Below are positions 26,943 through 35,645 of a DNA stretch of 64,000 nt, one piece after another. This stretch comes from Myxosarcina sp. GI1. GTDB taxonomy: Bacteria; Cyanobacteriota; Cyanobacteriia; Cyanobacteriales; Xenococcaceae. Location of the stretch: the NCBI RefSeq assembly GCF_000756305.1, contig NZ_JRFE01000001.1:131044-195043 (forward strand), written 5' to 3'. Every line of letters begins with the position of its first letter. The stretch's first letter is position 1. Below the pieces are notes generated by a model, which saw only the letters and a program-made list of their open reading frames with translations, had not been told where the DNA came from and ran no database searches. The position numbers and the translations under genes were made by a program.

Positions 26943-27132
26943 ATGCGGTTTAGTTGGATTATTAGCACCACTATAGGACCATTCGGGAGCATCTTCCTGA
27001 GCTAAACTCGACGCAGAAAAAGCTACTAAAATAAATACCGAAGGTACAGCAAGAGTTAAAGATACGGCTTTTCGGGCGATTTTGAAAACTTTCATCATTA
27101 AAATTAAAACATCAGAAATTTTAATAGGCTTC

Positions 27133-27172
27133 TTGCACGAATCACTAGATAATTATCTTGGTAATAGTGCAA
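27133..27172. promoter_or_regulatory. concentric dyad upstream of the carbonic anhydrase start
   Basis: TTGCAC (27133-27138) and GTGCAA (27167-27172) flank, with the same centre, the perfect palindrome AGATAATTATCT (27047 offset: 27147-27158). The centre lies about 55 bp upstream of the carbonic anhydrase ATG. It could be an operator or a hairpin in the 5' leader. Confidence 0.35.
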
Positions 27173-27227
27173 AGGGATATAACTTGTAAAAGATCTGACA
27201 GTCGCTAGTCGCTATTCAATTAATAAA

Positions 27228-27345
27228 ACTATCAAAGCTTCGATTGAGCTAGAAAGCCTACAGAGGTTTCCGATCCGCAGGCATTTATGTCGCCAGTCAT
27301 GGCTAGCTTTGGGTATGCCAAAATAAACTCGGCATCCCATTCGCT
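27228..27345 (+). other. possible structured RNA element
   Basis: In this AT-rich spacer one block has a higher GC content and nested pairing: AGCTAG (27248-27253) with CTAGCT (27303-27308), enclosing GCCT...AGGC (27256-27282), and a following GGGTATGCC / GGCATCCC hairpin (27311-27338). The order AAAGCC ... ATGGCTAGC ... GGGTATGCC faintly recalls a c-di-GMP-I (GEMM) riboswitch, but several conserved positions are missing and no plus-strand gene follows. Listed as a candidate only. Confidence 0.2.
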
Positions 27346-28258
27346 TTAAACTGCACTATCTCTCTGTGTCGTCATTACGGTTCAAACGTTTATACACCAC
27401 TAAAACTCAAGACATCTCTTAAACTTTAAAGGTTTCCTAAATTAGAACCTGCACTAACACAGTGTTGAGAATTTAAAGACAATCTCTTTTTTATTTATTC
27501 ATACAAAAGGCCTAATAAATAAAGAATCTCATATTAGGGGTTTAATAGCAACTAAATAAATATTTAAAATAATTACAATTAATAGTTTTTACATGATACG
27601 TTCTGCAATTACTAAAGATAGATTTCAATAGTTAAGTTTAAATAATACATTTTAGAAAACCTAATTGATAAATTTTTAGATCTTACCGCATTATCACTAA
27701 AGAAATTTTAAAACTTAATTTTTTTGGACTATTCTAACTAGACACCAAGCAAAAATTTAAATCACTTTATTTGTATGCTGCCGTTGTTGCCGCTTCTATT
27801 CGTTGATTTACCAGGTTTTTTCAATCACTGCTTATTGCCAACAATATTTCACAAGTTAAATAAGAAAAACAACAATATTTAAGAAAAATAGTCACGGTAG
27901 ATTGTATAATATTTACGACCGTGCTTATTATTTTCTAATAAACAAAAAAAAAGCGGTCGCCCTAAAAACTGTCTGTCGAACACAAATAAAAATTAAAAGA
28001 TAACAGTAAAGCGATTGAGATAAAACTGTACTAATTAATATTACTAACTACTGTATAGATCGGGGGTTAAATAAACAACTTCTCCGTATGTTACCGATTG
28101 AATTTTAAGTTGTACTCAATCGTGAGTTTTAAACAAGTTATGGAAGCATTGATAGCTTAAAAGAAGCAAAGAAGCAAGTTAGCAGTGCGGCTTGTTGGGT
28201 GCTACTTAAAGCTTTACTTATTGCAATCGATCGCACTACCCCTGTATGTTTGCCTCGT

Positions 28259-29410
28259 TCATCTTTCTTTTAGTTGAACGGCACGATTGAACCGATTCAT
28301 GATGGCGGAAATAATCAGGTTAATTGTGAGGTAAGTAACCATAACAATTAGCAACATTTCTACAGCTTTGCCTGTTTGATTGGCGATGGTGTTAGAAATT
28401 GCATAAATATCGTTATAGCCTATAGCGATCGCCAGACTGGAGTTTTTAGCCAAATTGAGAAATTCGCTAGTTAAAGGCGGAATCATCAATCTCAAAGCCT
28501 GAGGAAATACGACTAACTGCATGACCAGATTAGGTTTTAAACCTAAAGCTCTCGCTGCTTCCCACTGACCTTTGTTAACTGATTGAATGCCCGCTCTCAC
28601 TACTTCGGCAATAAATGCAGCAGTATAAATACTCAAGCCAATTAGCAAGGTAGCTAACTCTGGCGAGAGGCTAATGCCTCCTGTAATTGAATTTCCTGTA
28701 AATTGAGGTATTAGCCAGTCAATACCAAACCAGAAAACTAACACGGTAGCGATCGCAGCAATTGCTATCAACCACCACCATTTGGCAGCCGATACCCCAG
28801 CTTCGACAGCTTTTATCCCCCTACGCCAAAAAAGTATGGCTGAGATAATCCCCAGGGCGATCGCGCCAACTGCCAGCCAAGTTCGAGCAGTTGCTGCCAA
28901 CCAAGGTAGATCTAGCCCGCGATTGGTCAGAAATATTATGTTGCCAAATACTACGGGACGTTCTATTCTTGGCAGCCTTAGAAAAACGGCAAAATACCAG
29001 AAAAATAGTTGTAACAGTAAAGGCGTATTGCGGAGAGTTTCGACATAAACAGTAGCTAGCTGACGCACGAGCCAGTTATCGGACAATCTGCCGATTCCGA
29101 TAGTAATTCCTAATAGCAAGGCGATAATAATGCCAAAAAACATAACTATCAGCGAATTAATCAGTCCGACTAAAATCGCACGGGTATAGGGATCGGTAGG
29201 ACTGTAGCTAATGGGCGGGTTGCCAATGCCAAAAGAAGCGGAACGGGAGAGAAAGCCAAACCCAAAGGTAAGATTGAGTCTTTGAAAACTATTGACTAGA
29301 TTGTTGCCCAAATAGGCGATCGCCGCAATAACCAATACTAGAACTAAAATTTGTCCTGCAATTTGAATTATCTGGCGATCGCGCCAAAAGGGAATTTTTT
29401 TTGCTGTCAT
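28259..29410 (-). CDS. natG: amino-acid ABC transporter permease (NatG/AapQ-like)
   Basis: A 383-residue permease of the His/Glu/Gln/polar amino-acid family in its long AapQ/NatG form. It has an N-terminal extension, a large insertion (about 130-240) and the permease core VETLRNTPLLLQLFFWYFAVFL. The EAA loop is EAARALGLKPNLVMQLVVFPQALR, and NSSLAIAIGYNDI is also conserved. It follows the binding protein gene by 12 bp. In the characterised cyanobacterial N-II system NatG works with NatH, NatF and the ATPase BgtA; no natH or ATPase gene is in this window. Confidence 0.9.
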   Translation of the reverse strand: MTAKKIPFWRDRQIIQIAGQILVLVLVIAAIAYLGNNLVNSFQRLNLTFGFGFLSRSASFGIGNPPISYSPTDPYTRAILVGLINSLIVMFFGIIIALLLGITIGIGRLSDNWLVRQLATVYVETLRNTPLLLQLFFWYFAVFLRLPRIERPVVFGNIIFLTNRGLDLPWLAATARTWLAVGAIALGIISAILFWRRGIKAVEAGVSAAKWWWLIAIAAIATVLVFWFGIDWLIPQFTGNSITGGISLSPELATLLIGLSIYTAAFIAEVVRAGIQSVNKGQWEAARALGLKPNLVMQLVVFPQALRLMIPPLTSEFLNLAKNSSLAIAIGYNDIYAISNTIANQTGKAVEMLLIVMVTYLTINLIISAIMNRFNRAVQLKER

Positions 29411-29422
29411 CGGCAGTCTTTC

Positions 29423-30499
29423 CTAGCGGAATGGGGGAGAATACATCAAGCCGCCGTTAGTCCACAAATCATTAAGCCCTCTCTCTAATTCAAAAGGCTG
29501 ACCGATGTTGCGATCGTAAACTTCCCCGTAATTGCCTACATGTCGGACAACTCTAGCAGCAAAATCATTGGGTAGTCCCATATCTTCACCCAAGTTGCCT
29601 TCTTGACCGAGAAAGCGTCTAATTTCAGGATCTTCAGTTTCGGCGTAATCGTTAATATTTTGCGAATTAATACCCAGTTCCTCAGCTTCAATCATCGCGT
29701 AGGTAATCCACTTGACCGCATCAAACCAGCGAGCATCACCATCAGCGACCAAAGGTCCTAAAGGTTCTTTCGATAAAACCACACCTAAAACTTCGTGTTC
29801 GTCTGGGTTGGCTAAAATTGCCCGACGAGCCGTAAGTTGCGAGCGATCGCTGGTAGCTACCCCACAGCGTCCTTGTTCGTAAGCTGCATAAAGGGCATCG
29901 ACATCTTCAAAAACTACTGGAGTGTAGTTAACCCCAAGCTTACGCATTCTATCTGCCAAATTTTGTTCGTTAGTGGTTCCCGACAACACGCAAACTGATT
30001 TTCCTTCCAAGTCTGCTAATTCTCGAACGCCGCTACCTTGAGAGACTAATAATCCTTGCCCGTCATAAAAAGTAGTAGGAGCAAATTCCATTCCTACCGA
30101 AGTATCGCGGCTTAGAGTCCAGGTAGTATTGCGACTGAGCAAGTCTACTTCACCAGACTGTACGGCAGTAAAACGCTCTTGGGCGCTAAGATCGCGAAAT
30201 TCTACCATTGTCGGATCGTCAAATAAGGCTGCTGCCACTGCCCGACAAAGATCGACATCTAAACCAGAATATTCACCATTTTCGTTAACAAAACTAAAGC
30301 CTGGAAGCTGACCGTTTACGCCGCAGACTAAGTTTCCTCGTCCGCTAACCGTACTCAAAATACTATTACCACCAGCAGCTTCACCTTCACCATTGTTAGC
30401 AGTATTCTCTTCACCGCCACAGGCACCTAAAGTAAATAGTAAAGCTCCTGCTAACAGAAAAGAACTAGTTTTTTGAGCAAAAATATTAAAATTTGTCAT
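29423..30499 (-). CDS. natF: amino-acid ABC transporter substrate-binding lipoprotein (NatF/AapJ-like)
   Basis: A 358-residue periplasmic binding protein. The signal peptide ends in a lipobox (LFTLGAC, Cys near residue 27) followed by an Asn/Glu/Gly-rich linker. The SBP_bac_3 fold starts with LVCGVNGQLPGFSFVNENGEYSGLDVDLCRA and continues VEFRDLSAQERFTAVQSGEVDLLSRNTTWTLSRD, with the late motif NYGEVYDRNIG, all typical of AapJ/NatF general amino-acid binding proteins. It is the first gene of the natFG pair and should capture acidic and neutral polar amino acids. Promoter region is shared divergently with the kinase gene. Confidence 0.92.
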   Translation of the reverse strand: MTNFNIFAQKTSSFLLAGALLFTLGACGGEENTANNGEGEAAGGNSILSTVSGRGNLVCGVNGQLPGFSFVNENGEYSGLDVDLCRAVAAALFDDPTMVEFRDLSAQERFTAVQSGEVDLLSRNTTWTLSRDTSVGMEFAPTTFYDGQGLLVSQGSGVRELADLEGKSVCVLSGTTNEQNLADRMRKLGVNYTPVVFEDVDALYAAYEQGRCGVATSDRSQLTARRAILANPDEHEVLGVVLSKEPLGPLVADGDARWFDAVKWITYAMIEAEELGINSQNINDYAETEDPEIRRFLGQEGNLGEDMGLPNDFAARVVRHVGNYGEVYDRNIGQPFELERGLNDLWTNGGLMYSPPFR

Positions 30500-30754
30500 T
30501 ATCTGTAGATTTAATCGGATTTATTCTGCCTGAGTTGAATTTGCTAGTAAGTATATATCGACATTAGAGCAATTTTAGAGGTTGAAAGATAATTCTTAAT
30601 TGTGGAGTTTATTAATATTGTTTGGGCGATTTTATTCAATAGCCGCATAAAATTTCACTATTGCATTAGATCTTAGTTTTCTAAGATACCTTAGAGATAT
30701 ACATAATAGTGGTTATCAAATTAACAGACCTCAATCGCGAATTAGAAATTAACT

Positions 30755-32074
30755 ATGGTAACTAATCTTCTCGACCTAAGCGAACATCAATATCGCATTG
30801 AAAGTGAATTAGGAAATAATCGAGAGGGAGGACGTATTACTTGGAAAGCTACCAATTTGGCTACAGAAGAACTGGTAGCTATCAAACAGTTTTGCTTTGC
30901 AACGGCTGATTCGACTTGGTCTGGTTATCGAGCATACGAACGTGAAATAGAACTGCTCTCAAAATTAGAACATTCTGGTATTCCTAAGTTTATCGATAGT
31001 TTGGAAACCGATAATGGTTTTTGTTTAATTCAAGAATATATAGACGCACCAAACTTAAGTGATTTTCGACAGTTAAACTTAGAAGAAACCAAGCAGGTTT
31101 TATTGCAAATTTTAGATATTTTAATTTATCTCCAGCAGCAAAATCCCTCCGTATTTCATCGCGATCTCAAACCAGAAAACATTTTAATCGGCAATCGCCT
31201 ACACGTCTATTTGGTTGACTTTGGCTTTGCTAGCTTGGGTGATAAAGAAGCTTCTGTAAGCAGCATCCTCAGAGGAACACCAGGATTTATGCCCCCAGAG
31301 CAAATATCTAAGCCTACTACCGCTTCAGATCTTTATAGTTTAGGTGTTACAGCTATTTGTTTGCTAACAGGAAAAAAAAGTTGGGAGATTAGCGAACTAG
31401 CTAGTGAAGATAATCCCTATCAGCTTCAGTTTAAATCTCATTTACCTCCCTTAAACCGTCAATTTGTAAGCTGGCTGGACAAAATGGTGCAGCCACAGGC
31501 TAACAAACGCTTTGCAGATGCAGCTACAGCTAAAGCCGCTTTAGAAGCGATCGCGCTACAGCCAAGTGAAAATAGTAGTATTGTCAAAGTCAATTTAGAT
31601 CGCCTATTGCTAGCTACTAAACCTACTTTTTCTCTTAACCGTCCTACAAAAAAAGCTGTCTTAGGTACGTTTACTCTGGCAGGTTTGAGTGCCTTTGGCG
31701 TTGCTGCGGTTAATTTTGCCCTCCATCATCTCGATCGCACTACCGTTAATTTGGCAATTTTTTTACTCTCAGTGGTAGTAATTACCGCGATCGAGTTAGC
31801 CGCTACTACCATTGCCGCTACTGAGGAAACGACGAGCAGATCGGCTATAACTATAGCCGTTGCCATACCAGTGTTGTTAGTAATTATTGCCGCGATCGTA
31901 CTAGGCAAACAACCAGCAGTAGCGATTTCAACCGCAATTGCGATCGCCGAAATATTTAATTTAAGCTATTGTTTGCGGCAACATTTGTTTGAGGGAGATA
32001 GCCTGTTAACCATAGCTTATTTCCTCACCACCATTTTTATCGGAGTTGGTGTAGGATTTGAGTTATTTTTATAA
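30755..32074 (+). CDS. membrane-anchored Ser/Thr protein kinase
   Basis: A 439-residue Hanks-type kinase. The glycine loop LGNNREGGRITWKA is degenerate, but the ATP-binding Lys (VAIKQF, residue 44), the catalytic loop VFHRDLKPENIL, the DFGFA motif and the activation segment RGTPGFMPPEQ are all present. From about residue 300 the protein continues with four to five membrane helices instead of the more usual sensor domain. It is probably a signalling kinase whose membrane part senses or localises it. The next gene (YaaW-like) starts about 100 bp downstream on the same strand. Confidence 0.93.
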   Translation: MVTNLLDLSEHQYRIESELGNNREGGRITWKATNLATEELVAIKQFCFATADSTWSGYRAYEREIELLSKLEHSGIPKFIDSLETDNGFCLIQEYIDAPNLSDFRQLNLEETKQVLLQILDILIYLQQQNPSVFHRDLKPENILIGNRLHVYLVDFGFASLGDKEASVSSILRGTPGFMPPEQISKPTTASDLYSLGVTAICLLTGKKSWEISELASEDNPYQLQFKSHLPPLNRQFVSWLDKMVQPQANKRFADAATAKAALEAIALQPSENSSIVKVNLDRLLLATKPTFSLNRPTKKAVLGTFTLAGLSAFGVAAVNFALHHLDRTTVNLAIFLLSVVVITAIELAATTIAATEETTSRSAITIAVAIPVLLVIIAAIVLGKQPAVAISTAIAIAEIFNLSYCLRQHLFEGDSLLTIAYFLTTIFIGVGVGFELFL

Positions 32075-32170
32075 CGTTTGTTTGCCAGTTCTCGATCTAT
32101 TCCAATTTTTTTAAAAGAGTTATTATAAAGTATTGACATCAGATATAAATCCGTAGCATAACGTGATGTT

Positions 32171-33028
32171 GTGGAGGCAACAACATTGGACGAACTAAAT
32201 TCAGTACTGGAATTGGCTACAGAAGAAGAATTGCAGCAGATCACCCAGATTCTGTTTCGTCGTCGCTTTAATCCTTTAGATTATTGGCAAACGCCCGAAC
32301 CTATTTACGTTCAAAGTCAAGATTGGGATTCTTGGCTCACTTCATTAGATCGGCGATTTCGCTATCTTGCTGCCGATGGTTTTACTGTATTGCGAAACCG
32401 AACTCAAGAATTGTCTTATCGACAAATACTGATCCAGGTTTGTCATTATCTCAAGATTCCCTATTCTCAGCAGATGAATACTACCAATATTGAAGCGGAA
32501 ATATTTTTGCATTTGGTAAGTAAAGCTTGGGATAAACTACCTGCTGAGGAACAATTGTCTCTACAACAAAAAATTGGTACATCTTTGGCGACAGCCAATC
32601 CACCTGAAGCTTTACCCGTTCAGCTACAGCACGATCCCCTCAAGATTTTGCTTAAGGGCAGCAGTATTTTTGCCGTCAATTCTCTACTTAAAACTTGGCT
32701 GTTAAAACACATTGCCCAGCAGTTTGCCATCCATTTTGCTACCTACCAAACCGCTAAAGCAGCATTAATTAAAGGGGGAACGGTAGCGGTTGCAGGACTG
32801 CAAAGTCAGTTAGCCTTGCAGACAGCAAAACGAGGTATGGCGGTGAATGCAGCGCGTTACGGGGTGACTAGAAGTGTGTTTGGTCTGATTGGTCCGATAA
32901 TGTGGGGCTACTTTGTTGCCGATTTGGGCTGGAAGGCGATCGCTACTAATTATAGTCGCGTAATTCCGATTATTTTCACCCTGGCGCAAATACGCTTGAC
33001 TCGCGGCGAATATTGGGCAACGGCTTAA
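32171..33028 (+). CDS. YaaW-family protein (UPF0174)
   Basis: A 285-residue protein with GTG start. The N-terminal DELNSVLELATEEELQQITQILFRR is the typical opening of the YaaW/DUF3944 family. The C-terminal part has a hydrophobic region (KGGTVAVAGLQSQLALQTAKRG and GVTRSVFGLIGPIMWGYFVADLGWKAI) shared by YaaW proteins, possibly a membrane-inserting segment. The biological role of the family is unknown. Its position after a membrane kinase suggests a common transcript. The start is uncertain because no ribosome binding site stands out. Confidence 0.78.
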   Translation: MEATTLDELNSVLELATEEELQQITQILFRRRFNPLDYWQTPEPIYVQSQDWDSWLTSLDRRFRYLAADGFTVLRNRTQELSYRQILIQVCHYLKIPYSQQMNTTNIEAEIFLHLVSKAWDKLPAEEQLSLQQKIGTSLATANPPEALPVQLQHDPLKILLKGSSIFAVNSLLKTWLLKHIAQQFAIHFATYQTAKAALIKGGTVAVAGLQSQLALQTAKRGMAVNAARYGVTRSVFGLIGPIMWGYFVADLGWKAIATNYSRVIPIIFTLAQIRLTRGEYWATA

Positions 33029-33100
33029 GAATCTTGTAGGTAAATTAGTTTTAATAGTTACTTAAAATTCATTACTGTCTTATTAAGATGCTCAAACCAG

Positions 33101-33649
33101 ATGTCTTTAACATTAGCTAAATGGACTATAGACGAATACCACCACATGATTGAGACGGGTTTACTAGACAATCGCCGCGTGGAATTACTAAAAGGGGAGA
33201 TCGTTGAAATGTCGCCTGAAGGGGAAGCCCACGCATATTTTAGTAGTGAAGCAGAAGATTATTTAAGAGGTTTACTTGGTAATCGCGTTACAATTCGCTC
33301 TGGCAAACCAATTACACTTCCCGACAGCAGCGAACCCGAACCAGATATTGCAGTCGTTCAAAAGTTAGGACGAGAATATTTAGCTCATCATCCCTATCCC
33401 AAAAATATTTTTTGGTTAATAGAATATGCCAACTCTAGTTTGGAAAAAGACTTGAATATAAAAACCAAAATTTATGCAGAGGTAGGGATTAAAGAATACT
33501 GGGTGATAAATCTAAAAAAAAGACAGCTAATTGTATTTAGAGAACCACAAGAAACCGAATACGCTTCAAGATCGACTTTAAATACGGGAATAATTTATTC
33601 TCTAGCATTTCCCGATGTTGCTATTGAAGTAAATGCAATTATTAATTAG
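33101..33649 (+). CDS. Uma2-family (DUF820) putative nuclease
   Basis: A 182-residue protein of the PD-(D/E)XK-like Uma2 family, greatly expanded in cyanobacteria. Conserved points: WTIDEYHHMIETGLLDNRRVELLKGEIVEMSPEG at the start, LPDSSEPEPDIAVV (the active-site Asp region), and IEYANSSLEKDLNIKTKIYAEVGIKEYWVIN (Glu and the KxxxY...Gxx(E)YW motif). Often called an endonuclease, but the cellular role is not established. Confidence 0.92.
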   Translation: MSLTLAKWTIDEYHHMIETGLLDNRRVELLKGEIVEMSPEGEAHAYFSSEAEDYLRGLLGNRVTIRSGKPITLPDSSEPEPDIAVVQKLGREYLAHHPYPKNIFWLIEYANSSLEKDLNIKTKIYAEVGIKEYWVINLKKRQLIVFREPQETEYASRSTLNTGIIYSLAFPDVAIEVNAIIN

Positions 33650-33688
33650 GTAATAAAGATACAAAATAAATATTTCTCCGCAAATAAA

Positions 33689-34228
33689 TTATTCTACGAT
33701 CTCTGTTTTGAGATATTTATTAAGTTTATTTGCTATTAAAACAATTTCTTCATCATCCAATCTAAATGACGTAAAAACTCTAAGATCGTATTCTATATCG
33801 GAAACCAAAAATAAGATAGTTGGAAAACAAGCTGGTGAATCTGTATGAACTTTCAATATTTTCAAGCTATTAACTTCTTCTGTGTGTAGCAACAAAGAAT
33901 TGGCTTGTTTATCTAAAGTACGAGAAATACAAATTTGTTCGTTATTGACATTTATACGAGTAGAATTAAAAAATAACTCTTTCCAAAAAAAGTTAGCAAA
34001 TACAACACCACCAAGCCAGGGAAACAAAAAGAAAACTAAAATAATTGTGTATATAGGCTCAGTAGAATAAATTCCATAAGCGATCGCAGACAGGGGAAAT
34101 AAAAGAATAAGGTTCATAACAATTAAAACAATTGTCATATAGTTATTAAACCTTGCTGGTGGAATTATAATTTCTATGCTGTCATTGTTTTCTAAAAAAG
34201 TTAATTTACCAATTTTAGTTTTTTTCAT
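33689..34228 (-). CDS. hypothetical membrane protein (179 aa)
   Basis: It has two membrane helices in the middle (about 29-50, MTIVLIVMNLILLFPLSAIAYG, and 60-80), a beta-rich N-terminal strand segment (KIGKLTFLENNDSIEIIIPP) and a C-terminal soluble domain with alternating hydrophobic residues. The layout recalls small bacterial PH-like membrane proteins (N-terminal polar strand, hairpin of helices, beta domain), a pattern common in cyanobacterial hypotheticals. It is the only minus-strand gene between two plus-strand genes. Family not recognised with certainty. Confidence 0.65.
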   Translation of the reverse strand: MKKTKIGKLTFLENNDSIEIIIPPARFNNYMTIVLIVMNLILLFPLSAIAYGIYSTEPIYTIILVFFLFPWLGGVVFANFFWKELFFNSTRINVNNEQICISRTLDKQANSLLLHTEEVNSLKILKVHTDSPACFPTILFLVSDIEYDLRVFTSFRLDDEEIVLIANKLNKYLKTEIVE

Positions 34229-34349
34229 AGGCTAAATAGCGTAAACTCAATCGACCTTTTAACTTTTCTAACATACTGAATATTATTCGCACAAAAACTA
34301 TAAAATCTAGTTCATCTTTTGTAGAATTAAGGCGATCGCTTTTTAGTTA

Positions 34350-35645
34350 GTGAATAATAGACGACCAAAATTAGATTGGGTTTGGAGATGTTTGCAGTTT
34401 AGCGTTTTAGCGTTGCCGTTGTTTCCTGCTTTGGGAGAGGTAGGATTAGCGGTAGTTTTGGTTTGGGTTTGGCGATCGCGCTATCGTCAAATAATTAGGT
34501 TTCCACTCAATTGGGGATTGGCAGTTTTAAGTATCTGGCTGATTGTTTGTTCGCTCTTTGCTTATCGTCCTCTGGAATCTTGGCTGGGTTTGGCAAACTT
34601 TTTACCTTTTTTTGCCTTATTTGCAGCTTTAAACGTATTGATAAAGAGATCGCACCAGTTAAGACAGTTAGCTAGATTGCTAGTTATTCCTTCTCCAGCA
34701 ATAGTTATTTTAGGTTTGGGACAACTATATCTTGGCTGGCAGACTCCTTCCTGGTGGCAGACTATTTTTGGCTGGGGTTTGGTTGCTGTAGGGGAACCAG
34801 CAGGAAGAATGTCATCGGTGTTTATTTATGCTAATTTTTTAGCCGTTTATCTAACGACCGCTTTTACTCTCTGTTTGGGACTGTGGCTGGAAACCTGGCA
34901 GCGGTGGCGATCGAAAAGAACTTCTAGATCTGGCTGGATCTTATTTGCACTGACGGCGATCTTACTTATTAATAGCGTTGGCTTAGTACTAACTAGCTCT
35001 CGTAATGCCTGGGGAATAGCTTTTTTTAGCGCGATCGCCTTTGCTATGTATGCTGGCTGGCGGTGGTTGGTTGGCTCGATAGCTGCTATAGTAACTGTCA
35101 TTTGTTGGGCGGCTTTTGTTCCCAATTGGGGTGGAATATGGTGGCGTAAAATCGTTCCTGTATTTATTTGGGCGAGACTTTCAGATCGCATGTATCCAGA
35201 TCGCCCCGTAGAAACTTTACGTCTGACTCAGTGGCGGTTTTGCTGGAATTTGATTAAAGAACGTCCTGTAATTGGCTGGGGTTTGCGTAACTTTACCCCT
35301 CTCTACGAAGCTAAGATGAATGTTTGGTTTGGGCATCCTCATAGTTTGCCGTTGATGCTGGCGACAGAAACGGGGATAGTTGGGACTTTGTTGTTGCTAT
35401 CGATTGTCGGTTGGGTAATGGCAAAAGCAATATGGTTGTTAAAAGAACCCAAAAAAACTATAGTTAGCGGCGAACATTCGATCTTGTTTACCTACATGGT
35501 GGCATTTTCAGGTATTATTTTGTTTAATTTGTTTGATGTTACGATATTCGACCTGAGAGTAAATACTATCGGTTGGATCTTATTCTCGGCTATTAGTGGC
35601 GTTGTTTTTAAGAGCGAGCGTTCTAGCGATCGCTCCGTTCGATAA
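34350..35645 (+). CDS. O-antigen-ligase-family membrane protein
   Basis: A 431-residue protein with 10-11 membrane helices and GTG start. The Wzy_C/WaaL signature is readable: LTSSRNAWGIAFFSAIAF, the periplasmic loop R(P)VIGWGLRNFTPLYE, then GHPHSLPLMLATETGIVG. Both IctB-family proteins and glycan ligases share this region; the length is nearer to ligases. It should join a lipid-linked glycan to an acceptor or elongate it. It overlaps the convergent cyclo-ligase gene by 23 bp at the 3' end. Confidence 0.85.
   Translation: MNNRRPKLDWVWRCLQFSVLALPLFPALGEVGLAVVLVWVWRSRYRQIIRFPLNWGLAVLSIWLIVCSLFAYRPLESWLGLANFLPFFALFAALNVLIKRSHQLRQLARLLVIPSPAIVILGLGQLYLGWQTPSWWQTIFGWGLVAVGEPAGRMSSVFIYANFLAVYLTTAFTLCLGLWLETWQRWRSKRTSRSGWILFALTAILLINSVGLVLTSSRNAWGIAFFSAIAFAMYAGWRWLVGSIAAIVTVICWAAFVPNWGGIWWRKIVPVFIWARLSDRMYPDRPVETLRLTQWRFCWNLIKERPVIGWGLRNFTPLYEAKMNVWFGHPHSLPLMLATETGIVGTLLLLSIVGWVMAKAIWLLKEPKKTIVSGEHSILFTYMVAFSGIILFNLFDVTIFDLRVNTIGWILFSAISGVVFKSERSSDRSVR

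Larger units (their letters stand above)
25751..26950 (+). mobile_element. complete IS630-family insertion sequence, 1200 bp
   Basis: The element is bounded by TA dinucleotides (25749-25750 and 26951-26952), the target duplication of the IS630/Tc1/mariner group. Its ends are imperfect inverted repeats of about 30 bp: the left end runs AACCCCGTCCAGTTTGAAAA and the right end, read inward on the other strand, AACCGCATCTACTTTGAAAA. It holds two overlapping frames that together encode a DDE transposase. The gene it entered can be re-read perfectly across the duplication, so the insertion looks recent. Confidence 0.92.
25111..27098 (-). pseudogene. ecaA: alpha-carbonic anhydrase gene interrupted by an IS630-type element
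   Basis: The 5' part (27098 down to 26951) encodes a signal peptide (MKVFKIARKAVSLTLAVPSV onward, cleavage near SSLAQ) and then EDAPEWSYSGANNPTK. The 3' part (25748 down to 25111) continues KWDNLSNEFAQCEMG and carries the whole catalytic core: zinc ligands in QFHFHTPSEH and ELHLVH (His 71, 73 and 90 counted from the internal TTG at 25737) and SLTTPPCSE. Joining the halves across the TA duplication restores one frame (PTKWDNL). Secreted alpha-CAs interconvert CO2 and bicarbonate in the periplasm. The gene is now split; translation from the internal TTG could give only an unexported fragment lacking the N-terminal strand. Confidence 0.92.
27099..28258. other. long noncoding region between carbonic anhydrase and natG
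   Basis: 1.16 kb without a credible gene on either strand. It contains a concentric 40-bp dyad (27133-27172), a possible structured RNA (27228-27345), and long AT-rich stretches after 27,400. At the natG end the bases after its stop open a frame (MNEANIQG then stop) from an ATG overlapping the natG stop, suggestive of a lost downstream gene. No tRNA or CRISPR repeat was seen. Confidence 0.5.

Noticed and set aside
27240..27345. tRNA-like or GEMM riboswitch reading of the structured block
   Set aside because: No tRNA T-loop or anticodon arm can be drawn, and several conserved GEMM positions and a downstream gene are missing; kept only as an unspecified structured candidate.
34847..35191. 114-codon frame antisense to the O-antigen ligase gene
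   Set aside because: Shadow frame; the plus-strand gene carries all family motifs.
34350..35645. IctB bicarbonate-transport-related protein
   Set aside because: IctB shares the same superfamily, but the length and the ligase loop fit a general O-antigen ligase better; no specific IctB feature could be confirmed.
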